A stretch of 64,000 nt of DNA from positions 1-64,000 of the forward strand of contig JAJXZL010000036.1 in NCBI GenBank assembly GCA_021780075.1, read 5' to 3'. Under the pieces are notes generated by a model. That model was not told the DNA's origin, searched no databases, and saw nothing but the letters and a program-made list of their open reading frames with translations. This stretch comes from Acidobacteriota bacterium. GTDB lineage: Bacteria; Acidobacteriota; Terriglobia; Terriglobales; Acidobacteriaceae. Below, piece after piece: positions 1 through 8,804 of this stretch. Every line of letters starts with the position of its first letter. The first letter of the stretch is position 1. The translations under genes were made by a program, and so were the position numbers.

Positions 1-120
1 CTCTTCTCCGCATTTACCCTCGTCTACCTCATCGTCGCCGCTGCCTTCATGCCGGAAACTAAAGGTAAAACCCTCGAAGAAATCGAAGCCATCTTCGACA
101 CCGGAAGAGCAAGAAAGTAG
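1..120 (+). CDS. MFS sugar transporter, C-terminal end (partial)
   Basis: Only the last 39 codons lie in the window; the reading frame is open to base 1 and ends in TAG. The visible part is one hydrophobic segment (FTLVYLIVAAAFM) followed by PETKGKTLEEIE, the C-terminal signature of the sugar porter family of major facilitator transporters (GLUT/XylE type). It would sit in the inner membrane and import a monosaccharide by proton symport or facilitated diffusion. The substrate cannot be read from this fragment. The next gene, cutC, is convergent and only 25 bp away. Confidence 0.85.
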   Translation, partial: LFSAFTLVYLIVAAAFMPETKGKTLEEIEAIFDTGRARK

Positions 121-145
121 GGACCGCATCCGCAAAAGCCTCGAA

Positions 146-910
146 TCAGCCCGCGGTAGACAACGTGCCTTCTCCGAGCCTGTGTGCCTGATGGAAAAGC
201 CGAACGGCCTCGCGCACATCGTCTTCCAGCACTGTCGGTTTGTACGCCGCTTTATCCGCATTGCGGGGTGAGCCGGATCCGGTCAGGACGTCCTTTCGGA
301 TCAACGACCCATGCAGGCAGGTAACGCCCGTTCGCTGTACAACATCGGCCAGGTTGTCCAGGCGCAGGCCGCCGCCGGCCATCACATCGAGGCGTGTCCC
401 GGCCTGCTTGCGCAACCTGGCAATGACCTCTGCGCCGGACACCATGTCTGCTTTGCCCCCCGAGGTCAACAGACAATCGGCTCCGGTGGCAATCACATCC
501 TCTAGAGCATCGTCCATATGCGGCGTCTCATCAAATGCACGATGGAAGGTCACTTCCATGGGACGGGCCAGCTCCACCAACTCGCGGTTTCGCACCACAT
601 CGACGCGCTTATCCGGAAGCAGGATGCCAACCGCGATCCCCGCAGCCCCGGCCTGCTTTACCTGTTCAATCTGCCGCCGCATCAGGTCAAACTCCTCCGC
701 GGAGTAGCAGAAGTCCCCACCGCGTGGGCGAATCAACACGCGGACAGGGATCGTAAGAGCCCTGATCGAAGCCGCAATCAGATCGGCGGGAGGCGTGATG
801 CCATCCATCCACAACTCAGCACAAAGCTCGATCTGGTCAGCGCCCCCCATCTCAGCGGCCCGTGCGGATTCCAGAGTCTCGACACACAGCTCAAAACGCA
901 ATTTATTCAT
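146..910 (-). CDS. cutC: CutC family protein (copper homeostasis CutC-like TIM barrel)
   Basis: The 254-residue product matches the CutC family along its length: FELCVETLESARAAEMGGADQIELCAEL at the start, then VRVLIRPRGGDFCYS, THRAFDE-type and GGGLRLDNL strands of a TIM barrel. The family was named for copper tolerance in Escherichia coli, but the direct role in copper handling is disputed. The start is placed at MNKLRFELCVET because homology begins there; the frame stays open upstream for 44 more codons without family resemblance. It sits next to a sugar transporter and a sugar/cell-wall salvage cluster, so a carbohydrate-linked role is possible but unproven. Confidence 0.9.
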   Translation of the reverse strand: MNKLRFELCVETLESARAAEMGGADQIELCAELWMDGITPPADLIAASIRALTIPVRVLIRPRGGDFCYSAEEFDLMRRQIEQVKQAGAAGIAVGILLPDKRVDVVRNRELVELARPMEVTFHRAFDETPHMDDALEDVIATGADCLLTSGGKADMVSGAEVIARLRKQAGTRLDVMAGGGLRLDNLADVVQRTGVTCLHGSLIRKDVLTGSGSPRNADKAAYKPTVLEDDVREAVRLFHQAHRLGEGTLSTAG

Positions 911-1533
911 AGCAATCTCGAAAAAATGACGATCAGTTCTTGGAATGTCACCCGGGAAACCCGTTTGGGAGGTAACCACGGAGCAGGCATCAGCGACAGC
1001 AGAGCATCGACTGGAGTTTGCGCGGTCCTGGGCAAATTCCACCCACCTTGACTCCAGTAATCAAGTCAGGGGAAAGGGCAATCGAGATCTGTGACGACTG
1101 AATGTGGTTGCTTACTTGAATGTAGATCAAAACTGGGCCAGATCGTTTCACCTTGTGATGGCCCAAGGCAAAATTGTTCGTTTGATCGCTTTTCAATGCG
1201 GCCAACTGGGCAGGGCGAAGGAATGGGTCCCCGACCGGCCACAATCAAATGAATAAATCGACGCTCCAATCCGTATCGTACACCAGCCTCTATCTCGATT
1301 AGCCTTTGTTGATGCGGCCAGGCTCAGCCGGCAATCTTGCAGATTCCCAAATGGAGTGCAGCGTCAGTGTGGGGCTCCGCCGAGATAGTCCGGGGCGAAA
1401 GCCATCGCCGCTGCATGCAGCCGCGTGCGCGGGCATCGGACCTGTCTTCGACCGATTGAGGCCGAACCCTCATATTTGCTTTCAGATATTGATTTCAGAC
1501 TGGTAGCTTTAACTTGCAGCTAAGGATTGATTC
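911..1533. other. Intergenic region between cutC and the symporter gene
   Basis: About 620 bases between divergent genes. Short open frames exist on both strands but none has a recognisable domain or a good ribosome binding site. The region presumably holds both divergent promoters. The only clear signal is AAGGA about 10 bases ahead of the ATG at 1534. Confidence 0.5.
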
Positions 1534-3018
1534 ATGGGGCTCAATGCACTCGATATAGCGGTGATTGCCACCTATCTCGTCCTGGTTACGCTGTTCGGCT
1601 TACGCTTTCGCCGTAAGCAGCGAACGTTGAAGGACTATTTTCTCGCGGGCAACTCGGCTCCATGGTGGGCAATCTCATTGTCGATCGTTGCAGCGGAGAC
1701 CAGTACGCTGACTATTATCAGCGTGCCGGGACTCGCCTATGACAGTGACTTCAGCTTTCTGCAACTGGTGATCGGCTATCTGGTAGGGCGCGTTGTTGTG
1801 GCTTTTCTTTTTGTTCCGCACTATTTTCGAGGGCAACTGCTCACCGCATATCAACTGATCGAACAACGCTTTGGACAGAAACTGAGGTCGCTGACTGCCA
1901 GCCTCTTTCTTATCACCCGCGCGGCAGCCGAGGGAGTGCGCGTGCTGGCGGTAGCCATCGTGGTCAGAGCGGCCCTCGGCAGCCTGTTGGCCGGCATGAG
2001 CGACTACAAGCGCGACGTCTTCTCGATTGCAATCGTCACGCTGCTAACGCTGATCTACACCTTTGAAGGAGGCATGGCGGCGGTGATATGGACGGACGTA
2101 GTTCAGTTGTCAGTCTATCTCGCAGGTTCCCTTGTGGCCGTCTTCGCCATTCTGCATTTAGTCCCGGGAGGATGGGCCACTGTACGCACCATCGCCGGTA
2201 ACGCGGGGAAATTCCGTGTACTCGACACATCGTGGCGGCTATCCTCGACGTACACGTTGTGGTCAGGAGTTATCGGCGGCGCATTTTTGACCGCAGCCAG
2301 CCACGGCGCGGATCAACTGATTGTGCAACGCCTGCTGGCAGCGCGCAGCGAGCGCCAGGCCAAGATTGCGCTCCTCTCCAGCGGCGTGTTTGTCTTTTTT
2401 CTATTCTCGCTTTTTCTACTGATCGGCGCCTTGCTGTTCGTCTTCTATCGATTGGCTGCGCCCACTACAACATTTACCCGTACGGATACGATCTTCCCAT
2501 CCTTCATTGTTTCGCACATGCCGCATGGCATCAGCGGACTGCTGATTTCCGCAATTCTTGCCGCGGCCATGTCGAACCTGAGCGCTGCGCTGAATTCACT
2601 CTCGTCCACGACGATTGTGGACTTTTATGCGCGGATTTCGCCACGATCCACGGAGGAGCGCAAGGTTCAGCTCTCGCGCGTCGCGACGATTGGTTGGGGA
2701 GTAGTTCTGTTTGGATTCGCCCTGCTCGCCCGGCGCGGTGGTACGGTGTTGGAGATGGGTTTGTCCATCGCCTCGGTTGCGTACGGATCGTTGCTCGGCG
2801 TCTTTCTATTAGGCGTACTGACCAGAAGAGCCTCAGAGCGCGGTGCGATGATCGGCATGCTCCTTGGATTTGCATTGAACGTGTATTTCTGGCTGTTTAC
2901 GCGCATTCCGTTCACCTGGTACGTTGCTTTCGGATCCATTACGACTTTTCTTGCGGGATATGGTTTCAGTTGGCTGTTGGCTCATACCGACGTTGCGCAA
3001 CACGAGCGCCGCGCATGA
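1534..3018 (+). CDS. Sodium:solute symporter family (SSS) permease
   Basis: The 494-residue, highly hydrophobic product has the layout of the SSS/SLC5 family: an N-terminal helix (LDIAVIATYLVLVTLFGLRF), the RTLKDYFLAGNSAPWWAISLS motif, then about a dozen further membrane segments. It would import a sugar, amino sugar or other small solute with sodium across the inner membrane. The start follows an AAGGA Shine-Dalgarno sequence. The gene lies 50 bp upstream of the AmiE-NamZ-like fusion and probably shares its transcript. That makes a muropeptide or amino-sugar product a reasonable guess for substrate. The sequence alone cannot separate SSS substrates. Confidence 0.9.
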   Translation: MGLNALDIAVIATYLVLVTLFGLRFRRKQRTLKDYFLAGNSAPWWAISLSIVAAETSTLTIISVPGLAYDSDFSFLQLVIGYLVGRVVVAFLFVPHYFRGQLLTAYQLIEQRFGQKLRSLTASLFLITRAAAEGVRVLAVAIVVRAALGSLLAGMSDYKRDVFSIAIVTLLTLIYTFEGGMAAVIWTDVVQLSVYLAGSLVAVFAILHLVPGGWATVRTIAGNAGKFRVLDTSWRLSSTYTLWSGVIGGAFLTAASHGADQLIVQRLLAARSERQAKIALLSSGVFVFFLFSLFLLIGALLFVFYRLAAPTTTFTRTDTIFPSFIVSHMPHGISGLLISAILAAAMSNLSAALNSLSSTTIVDFYARISPRSTEERKVQLSRVATIGWGVVLFGFALLARRGGTVLEMGLSIASVAYGSLLGVFLLGVLTRRASERGAMIGMLLGFALNVYFWLFTRIPFTWYVAFGSITTFLAGYGFSWLLAHTDVAQHERRA

Positions 3019-3068
3019 GCAGCACACCATCCACATGCCAGAAGACGAACATACTCAAGCGAGGGCCC

Positions 3069-5480
3069 ATGACAGCAATTCGATATTCCTGGCAATCCTG
3101 GCTACTTTGCGCGGTTCTTGCAAAGTGCATCCTGATCGCACCTGCATTTGCGCAAAACCCGCCCGCTTCCTCCAGCGGGCAAGGCAGCGCCACATCGATC
3201 GATGCAACGCTGGACCCGATCATGGAAAAGGCGGTCGCAGACGGAAATATCCCGGGAGGTGTCCTTTTAATCGGACACAACGGAAAGGTCATTTATCGCA
3301 AGGCATTTGGATGGCGTTCGCTTGAGCCAGTGCGGGAACGGATGACCGTTGACACAGAATTCGACCTCGCTTCGCTCACCAAGTGTGTCGCGACGGCGCC
3401 CTCGGTTATGAAGCTGATTCAGCAAGGTCGCGTCCGGTTGAACGATCCGGTATCTGCCTACCTTCCTGAGTTCGCGCAGAACGGCAAGAAGGACATCACC
3501 GTTCGTGAACTGCTCACGCATTACTCCGGCTTGGCTCCCGACCTTGATTTGAAAGCTCCATGGACAGGACGGGAAACAGCGTTTGAGATGGCCATGCACG
3601 AGACGCCCGCTTATCCTCCCGGATCGCGCTTCGTCTATAGCGACATCAACTTTGAGACGCTGGGCTTCCTGGTGGAAAAGGTGACTGGAGTCTCGCTGAG
3701 CGAGTACGCCAGCCGGAACATCTTTGTTCCGCTGGGCATGACCAACACCCGCTTTCTTCCGCCGGAAGAATGGACGCCGCGTACGGCGCCGACGCAATAT
3801 GACGAGCAGGGCAAGATGCTGCGCGGCGTGGTGCATGACCCCACCGCACGGCGGATGGGCGGCGTTGCGGGCCATGCCGGCGTGTTTTCGACGGCTGACG
3901 ATCTCGCCAAATTCGCTCAGGATATGCTGAGCGGCTTCACGGTCCTGAGCGAGTTAAGCGTGGAGAAGATGTCCACTCCGCAGCAGCCGGCCAACGCGGC
4001 CAGCCTGCGCGGACTCGGATGGGATATTGACTCGCCTTTCGCCAGCAACCGCGGCGAACTGCTTCCTGTTGGCTCATTTGGCCACAGTGGCTTTACTGGA
4101 ACCTCACTATGGATTGACCCGGTTACTGACACCTACATTATTCTCCTCACCAATGCCGTGCATCCTCGCGGCGGAAAATCGGCGGTGTCTCTGCGTTCCC
4201 GGGTTGCAACTGCCGTGGTTCAGTCCCTGGCACTAACCGTTTCCGAGAAAGAGAAGCTGCGGCTTTCCCGCATCACCGGATATAACGAATCCCTGATGGC
4301 CGCGCGACGATTCGATACGCGTAACGGAGAAGTAAAGCTAGGCATCGATGTCCTGGAATCGGACGCCTTCCGCGAGCTTCATGCTGATGCAGGACATGTT
4401 GTCAGGGTTGGACTGGTCACCAACCAGACCGGTGTCGATTCACACGGCCGGCGAACCATCGATGTTTTGGCACATGCGCCGGGCATTCAGCTCGCCGCAA
4501 TCTTCAGCCCTGAGCACGGCATTGCCGGCACGATGGATACAACTAAGATTGATAACTCCAAAGACCCTGCAACCGGTGTTCCCATCTATAGCGCGTATGG
4601 GGACAGCGACGCCAGGCGCCGCCCTGCAGCCGCGGCTCTCGCCGGTCTGGATGTGATCCTCTATGACATTCAGGACGTCGGTGTTCGCTTTTATACCTAC
4701 GAAAGCACGATGGGATATTTTCTTGAAGCTGCAGCCCATGCGGGCAAGCAGATGATCGTGCTCGACCGCCCCAACCCGCTTGGCGGCGCATTCGTTCAAG
4801 GCCCTGTTGCCGATCCCGGAAGGAGTTCGTTCACCAGCTACTGGCAGACACCCGTCCGGCACGGCATGACCATCGGAGAACTGGCCAAAATGTTCAATAC
4901 GGAGCGGGCGATTGGCGCGAAGTTGACGGTCATTCCCATGGAAGGCTGGATGCGGGGCGACTGGTTCGACTCCACCGGCGAGTTATGGATCAATCCATCG
5001 CCTAACATGCGCAATCTTAATGAAGCGATCCTGTATCCCGGCATCGGGCTTCTTGAAACCACCAATCTATCCGTCGGCAGGGGAACGGACACTCCCTTTG
5101 AAGTGGTTGGCGCGCCCTGGATTGCTCCAGAAGAGCTTGCCAGATATCTCAATGCCCGCGCGCTCGACGGGGTGCGATTCATCCCGATCTCGTTTACCCC
5201 GAACAGCGCAGTGTTTGCCCATCAGCAGTGTGGCGGCGTGAACATTGAGGTAACAGATCGCGATGCACTGGATGCTCCGGAACTGGGCGTGGAGATCGCG
5301 GCGGCCTTGCAGAAACTCTATCCCGGCCAGTACAAGATTGCCGGCCTCGATAGGCTCATGGTCAGCAAAACAAGCCTTGACGCAATTGCCGCTGGTCAGG
5401 ATCCGCGGCGCGTTGCCGAGCAATGGCGCAGCGGCATTGAGCAATTTCAGACCATGCGAACCAGGTACCTTCTTTACTAG
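3069..5480 (+). CDS. Secreted fusion: AmiE-like serine hydrolase + NamZ (DUF1343) exo-N-acetylmuramidase
   Basis: This 803-residue protein carries a signal peptide (cleavage near APAFA-Q, residues 26-28) and two complete enzymes. Residues about 45-390 are a beta-lactamase-fold serine hydrolase with S102-L-T-K105, Y190-S-D and H339-S-G in order. Residues about 424-803 are DUF1343, the family of exo-beta-N-acetylmuramidase NamZ (GH171), with VGLVTNQTGVD, FSPEHG, YDIQDVGVRFYTYESTM and LDRPNPLGG. In Bacillus subtilis the separate genes amiE (serine hydrolase-type MurNAc-L-Ala amidase) and namZ lie together and recover muropeptides. The fusion therefore suggests one periplasmic protein that both strips the peptide and releases MurNAc. 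The frame is open far upstream into the symporter gene; ATG 3069 is chosen because GAGGG precedes it and a signal peptide begins there. Confidence 0.88.
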   Translation: MTAIRYSWQSWLLCAVLAKCILIAPAFAQNPPASSSGQGSATSIDATLDPIMEKAVADGNIPGGVLLIGHNGKVIYRKAFGWRSLEPVRERMTVDTEFDLASLTKCVATAPSVMKLIQQGRVRLNDPVSAYLPEFAQNGKKDITVRELLTHYSGLAPDLDLKAPWTGRETAFEMAMHETPAYPPGSRFVYSDINFETLGFLVEKVTGVSLSEYASRNIFVPLGMTNTRFLPPEEWTPRTAPTQYDEQGKMLRGVVHDPTARRMGGVAGHAGVFSTADDLAKFAQDMLSGFTVLSELSVEKMSTPQQPANAASLRGLGWDIDSPFASNRGELLPVGSFGHSGFTGTSLWIDPVTDTYIILLTNAVHPRGGKSAVSLRSRVATAVVQSLALTVSEKEKLRLSRITGYNESLMAARRFDTRNGEVKLGIDVLESDAFRELHADAGHVVRVGLVTNQTGVDSHGRRTIDVLAHAPGIQLAAIFSPEHGIAGTMDTTKIDNSKDPATGVPIYSAYGDSDARRRPAAAALAGLDVILYDIQDVGVRFYTYESTMGYFLEAAAHAGKQMIVLDRPNPLGGAFVQGPVADPGRSSFTSYWQTPVRHGMTIGELAKMFNTERAIGAKLTVIPMEGWMRGDWFDSTGELWINPSPNMRNLNEAILYPGIGLLETTNLSVGRGTDTPFEVVGAPWIAPEELARYLNARALDGVRFIPISFTPNSAVFAHQQCGGVNIEVTDRDALDAPELGVEIAAALQKLYPGQYKIAGLDRLMVSKTSLDAIAAGQDPRRVAEQWRSGIEQFQTMRTRYLLY

Positions 5481-5493
5481 GGCGAGGAAAGAC

Positions 5494-6777
5494 TCAGAAG
5501 AATGTCTTAACGATCCCGACAACATCGAACTGCGCATTCAACACTGGCAGTACGCGCCACTTGTCAAAGGTCAAGCAAGGGTGCGAGATGTCGAAGCCGA
5601 TCATATCGCCTACCTGCAGATCGTCCGCTGCGCCAATCTGCATGTAAGCATGCTGATCCATCATCTTCGTCACAGTCCAATGCGCGGGAGCCGCTTTGGG
5701 GGCGGTATCTCCCGGCCTGAAATGCAGCGCGGGGGCTGGAAGTCCCGAGTCAAAGGCCGCGTCCCGCTTGCCCATGGCGATGATTGCCTTCTCTGCTTCC
5801 GGAACCGATTGCACGTACGCCCAAACCTGGAGCGCGGGCAGAAGGCCCGATTTCATGCGGTGCGCAATGGGATTGCGCTCGAGAATTTTCGCCTGCGCCA
5901 CGCGATAAGATCCCACGTCATGGGTGAGATAGCAGCCTGGACGCAGAACAATTTCAACGGCGGCGCCAAACCCTGCAGCAGAAAAAACTTCAGCCACAAC
6001 GTCGTACCATGCGGAGCCCGCGCCGGAAAGCAGGATGGGTGTTCGATGGAAATGCCCGCCCGCAGCCAACCCGCGCGTGACATCCACGGCGCGTTGCAGA
6101 AAGACGCGAATCGAGGCTTCGTCGTCGAGAACGCCTTCGTATAACTCGATCCCGCTCAGGGCAATGACGTTACTCCAGCGGGACAGCGCGGCCAGAACGG
6201 ATTGCAATTGCTCATCATCGCGCACTCCCGTGCGCCCACCCATCACGCCTAGCTCCAGGAGGACGCGCAGGCGCTGGCCGAGTTTCAAGAAATATGCGCC
6301 TAACTGGTCAACCTGTGCCGCCGAGTCAACAAGGCAGTAGTACTCAAATCCCGGATCCAGCAGCAAACGCGAAATGATGGCCATGTTCTCTTTGCCAACC
6401 AACTGGTTCGCCATCAGAACGCGGTGCACGCCGTGCGTGTAGGCGGCCAGCGTCTGCGGAGCGGTTGCAAGGGTGATGCCCCATGCTCCACCCTGCAGCT
6501 GCATGGCAAACAGCTTGGGCGCCATCGTGGTTTTTCCGTGGGGCGCAAGCTGGACTCCATACGCGTTGATGAACTGCCGCATCCAGTCAAGGTTATGCAG
6601 GAGCCTGTCTTCATACAGCACCGCTGACGGCAGGCTGAGATCTTCTTGCAGAAGGTTCCACCCCTGCTGCGCGATCTGACCGGGGTCGAGCGCATGGTCG
6701 AGCGAGCCAATGCCCTTGTTGAGCGGGCCAATTCCGGTATCACAGGCCACCTTCGCCGGCTTATTCTCTTGCGACAC
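5494..6777 (-). CDS. D-serine dehydratase / D-threonine aldolase-like PLP enzyme (DSD1 type)
   Basis: A 427-residue fold-type III (alanine-racemase-like) PLP enzyme. The cofactor lysine is K82 in LAPHGKTTMAPKLF, and the C-terminal D-serine-dehydratase-like domain ends with DISHPCLTF, where H399 and C401 match the zinc ligands of eukaryotic-type D-serine dehydratase. Members split D-serine or D-threonine-type substrates, or act as amino acid deaminases; the exact substrate cannot be fixed here. It starts at GTG (6777) with GGAG seven bases upstream. It is divergent from the D-aminoacylase gene with 85 bp between them, and converges on the AmiE-NamZ fusion with a 13-bp gap. Context supports D-amino acid catabolism. 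Confidence 0.82.
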   Translation of the reverse strand: MSQENKPAKVACDTGIGPLNKGIGSLDHALDPGQIAQQGWNLLQEDLSLPSAVLYEDRLLHNLDWMRQFINAYGVQLAPHGKTTMAPKLFAMQLQGGAWGITLATAPQTLAAYTHGVHRVLMANQLVGKENMAIISRLLLDPGFEYYCLVDSAAQVDQLGAYFLKLGQRLRVLLELGVMGGRTGVRDDEQLQSVLAALSRWSNVIALSGIELYEGVLDDEASIRVFLQRAVDVTRGLAAGGHFHRTPILLSGAGSAWYDVVAEVFSAAGFGAAVEIVLRPGCYLTHDVGSYRVAQAKILERNPIAHRMKSGLLPALQVWAYVQSVPEAEKAIIAMGKRDAAFDSGLPAPALHFRPGDTAPKAAPAHWTVTKMMDQHAYMQIGAADDLQVGDMIGFDISHPCLTFDKWRVLPVLNAQFDVVGIVKTFF

Positions 6778-6862
6778 TTCAATCTCCAGGGGGCGCCAGG
6801 AAAAACGCCATAATAAGTGTGGAGCCCGTGCTGCTTATAGTCTATATTTTGAATCAGCCGAC

Positions 6863-8317
6863 ATGCTGAGTTGCGACACTCTTATACGAAATGCGAGCGT
6901 TTTGGACGGCAGCGGCGCTCCACCGGAAGTCCTGGATATTGCGATTCGCGACGACCGCATTTGCGGCGTTGGCTTCTCTCTTGCGTGCAGTGCTGCCTCG
7001 GTAGTGGAGGCTGAGGGCCTTGCACTCGCGCCGGGCTTCATCGATGTCCACACCCACGACGACACCAGCGTGATTCGCTCGCCGGAGATGCTTGCAAAGT
7101 TGTCCCAGGGAGTTTCCACGGTAATCGTGGGCAACTGCGGCATCAGCGCGGCGCCCGTGCAACTGAAAGGCGAGCCGCCCGATCCGATGAATCTGCTTGG
7201 CGGCGCGGAGGTTTTCCGCTATCCAACATTTTCCGCATATGTCGCGGCGCTCCGCGAGGCACGGCCTGGCGTGAATGTGGGCGCGCTGGTGGGACATACC
7301 GCGCTGCGCAATAACCACATGGACCGCCTCGACCGCATCGCAACGGATGCGGAGATTGCGGCAATGCGCACGCAATTGGGCGAGGCGCTCGACGGCGGTG
7401 CGCTCGGTCTCAGCTCCGGCCTTGCCTATGCTTCGGCCCGTGCCGCGTCTACTGACGAGGTAAAGGCGCTGGCGCAGCCACTGGCATCAGCGGGCGCCGT
7501 CTACGTCACACACATGCGCACGGAGGCAAACGCAATCCTCGACGCGATGGATGAGGCCTTTGCAATCGGCCGCGCGTGCCATGTGCCGGTGATTTTATCT
7601 CACTTGAAATGCGCGGGCATCGCCAACTGGGGCCGCAGCGAAGAAGTATTGCACGCACTGGAAGCAGCGCGCGCCGCGCAGCCCACCGGCTGCGATTGCT
7701 ATCCCTATGCGGCCGGATCGAGCACGCTCGATTTACAACAGGTGGACGAGCGCGTTCAAATCACGATTACCTGGAGCGTGCCGCATCCTGAGCTCGCGGG
7801 GCAGTCGCTGGCGAGCATTGCCCAGGCGTGGGGCGTGCCGCATCTCGACGCGGCGCGGCGGTTGCAGCCTGCGGGAGCGATCTATCACAGCATCTCTGAA
7901 GCGGACATGCGCCGCATACTGGCACACCCGGCAACGATGATCGGGTCCGACGGCCTGCCCAATGATCCACGCCCCCATCCTCGCCTGTGGGGAACATTCC
8001 CCCGCGTCCTGGGCCGCTATTGCCGCGAGGAGGAGTTGATCACGCTGCCTGACGCCGTTCATAAAATGACCGGGATGCCGGCGCAGAGATTTGGACTTGC
8101 GGAGCGTGGGCTGATCCGCATGGGATATTTTGCGGATCTGGTGCTCTTTGATCCGGCGAAGATCATCGATACCGCAACCTTTACCGATCCCATCCGTGCG
8201 GCGGAAGGCATCGAGAGTGTTTGGGTGAACGGAACTCTTGCTTACACGACTGCAGGGGCCACAGGGAATCGCGCCGGACGCTTCCTGCAGCGCGCGAGGA
8301 CACCCTGGATTCAATAG
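6863..8317 (+). CDS. N-acyl-D-amino-acid deacylase (D-aminoacylase family)
   Basis: A 484-residue amidohydrolase of the D-aminoacylase/DAN family, which hydrolyses N-acyl-D-amino acids to a free D-amino acid and a carboxylic acid. Visible landmarks are the metal-binding H63-T-H65 in GFIDVHTHDDTS, the conserved cysteine in VGNCGIS, LSSGLAYASA, VTHMRTE, ILSHLKCAG, and MIGSDGLPND near the C-terminal end of the barrel, followed by FADLVLFDP. The ATG at 6863 is where homology begins; no good Shine-Dalgarno sequence is seen, though the frame continues upstream. It heads a probable operon with the RidA, GntP-family and lactonase-like genes. Confidence 0.9.
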   Translation: MLSCDTLIRNASVLDGSGAPPEVLDIAIRDDRICGVGFSLACSAASVVEAEGLALAPGFIDVHTHDDTSVIRSPEMLAKLSQGVSTVIVGNCGISAAPVQLKGEPPDPMNLLGGAEVFRYPTFSAYVAALREARPGVNVGALVGHTALRNNHMDRLDRIATDAEIAAMRTQLGEALDGGALGLSSGLAYASARAASTDEVKALAQPLASAGAVYVTHMRTEANAILDAMDEAFAIGRACHVPVILSHLKCAGIANWGRSEEVLHALEAARAAQPTGCDCYPYAAGSSTLDLQQVDERVQITITWSVPHPELAGQSLASIAQAWGVPHLDAARRLQPAGAIYHSISEADMRRILAHPATMIGSDGLPNDPRPHPRLWGTFPRVLGRYCREEELITLPDAVHKMTGMPAQRFGLAERGLIRMGYFADLVLFDPAKIIDTATFTDPIRAAEGIESVWVNGTLAYTTAGATGNRAGRFLQRARTPWIQ

Positions 8318-8340
8318 CTGAAAGGACGGAAGGAAAGCAG

Positions 8341-8733
8341 ATGGGCATCAAGCGATATGGAGTGGAAGGCGGCAAGGGCACGGGCGGCCAGCATCTGCCC
8401 TTTGCGCGTGCGGTAGAAGCCAACGGATGGCTCTATGTGTCGGGGCAGGTTCCTATGGTGAATGGCGAGGTCGTCGCGGGCAACATCGTTTCCCAGTCCC
8501 GGCAGGCCATTCAGAATCTTCTAGCAATCCTCAGTGAGGCAGGATACGGCCCCGAGCATGTGGTACGTTGCGGCGTATGGCTCGATGACCCGCGCGATTT
8601 CCCTTCCTTCAATGCGGTCTTCAAAGAATACTTCGGCGAACATCCGCCCGCGCGCGCATGTGTCGTATCGAGCATGGTTGTAGATTGCAAGGTCGAGATC
8701 GAGTGCGTGGCCTACAAAGCTTCCGGCGCTTGA
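8341..8733 (+). CDS. ridA: RidA family protein (imine/enamine deaminase)
   Basis: The 130-residue product is a standard-length RidA (YjgF/YER057c/UK114) protein. The catalytic arginine lies in PPARACVVSSM, and WLYVSGQVPM and VEIECVAYK are family landmarks. RidA hydrolyses reactive 2-aminoacrylate and related imines released by PLP enzymes such as serine/threonine dehydratases. That fits its place beside the D-serine/D-threonine-type PLP enzyme and D-aminoacylase. GGAAGGAAA lies just upstream of the ATG, 23 bp after the D-aminoacylase stop, so co-transcription is likely. Archetypal RidA trimers are cytosolic. Confidence 0.9.
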   Translation: MGIKRYGVEGGKGTGGQHLPFARAVEANGWLYVSGQVPMVNGEVVAGNIVSQSRQAIQNLLAILSEAGYGPEHVVRCGVWLDDPRDFPSFNAVFKEYFGEHPPARACVVSSMVVDCKVEIECVAYKASGA

Positions 8734-8804
8734 GCCTTTCGGTCTTCACTGCCGCATGAGCAGCAATTCGACTTGATGAGCACATCAACGCAGATAGCGA
8801 GCCT

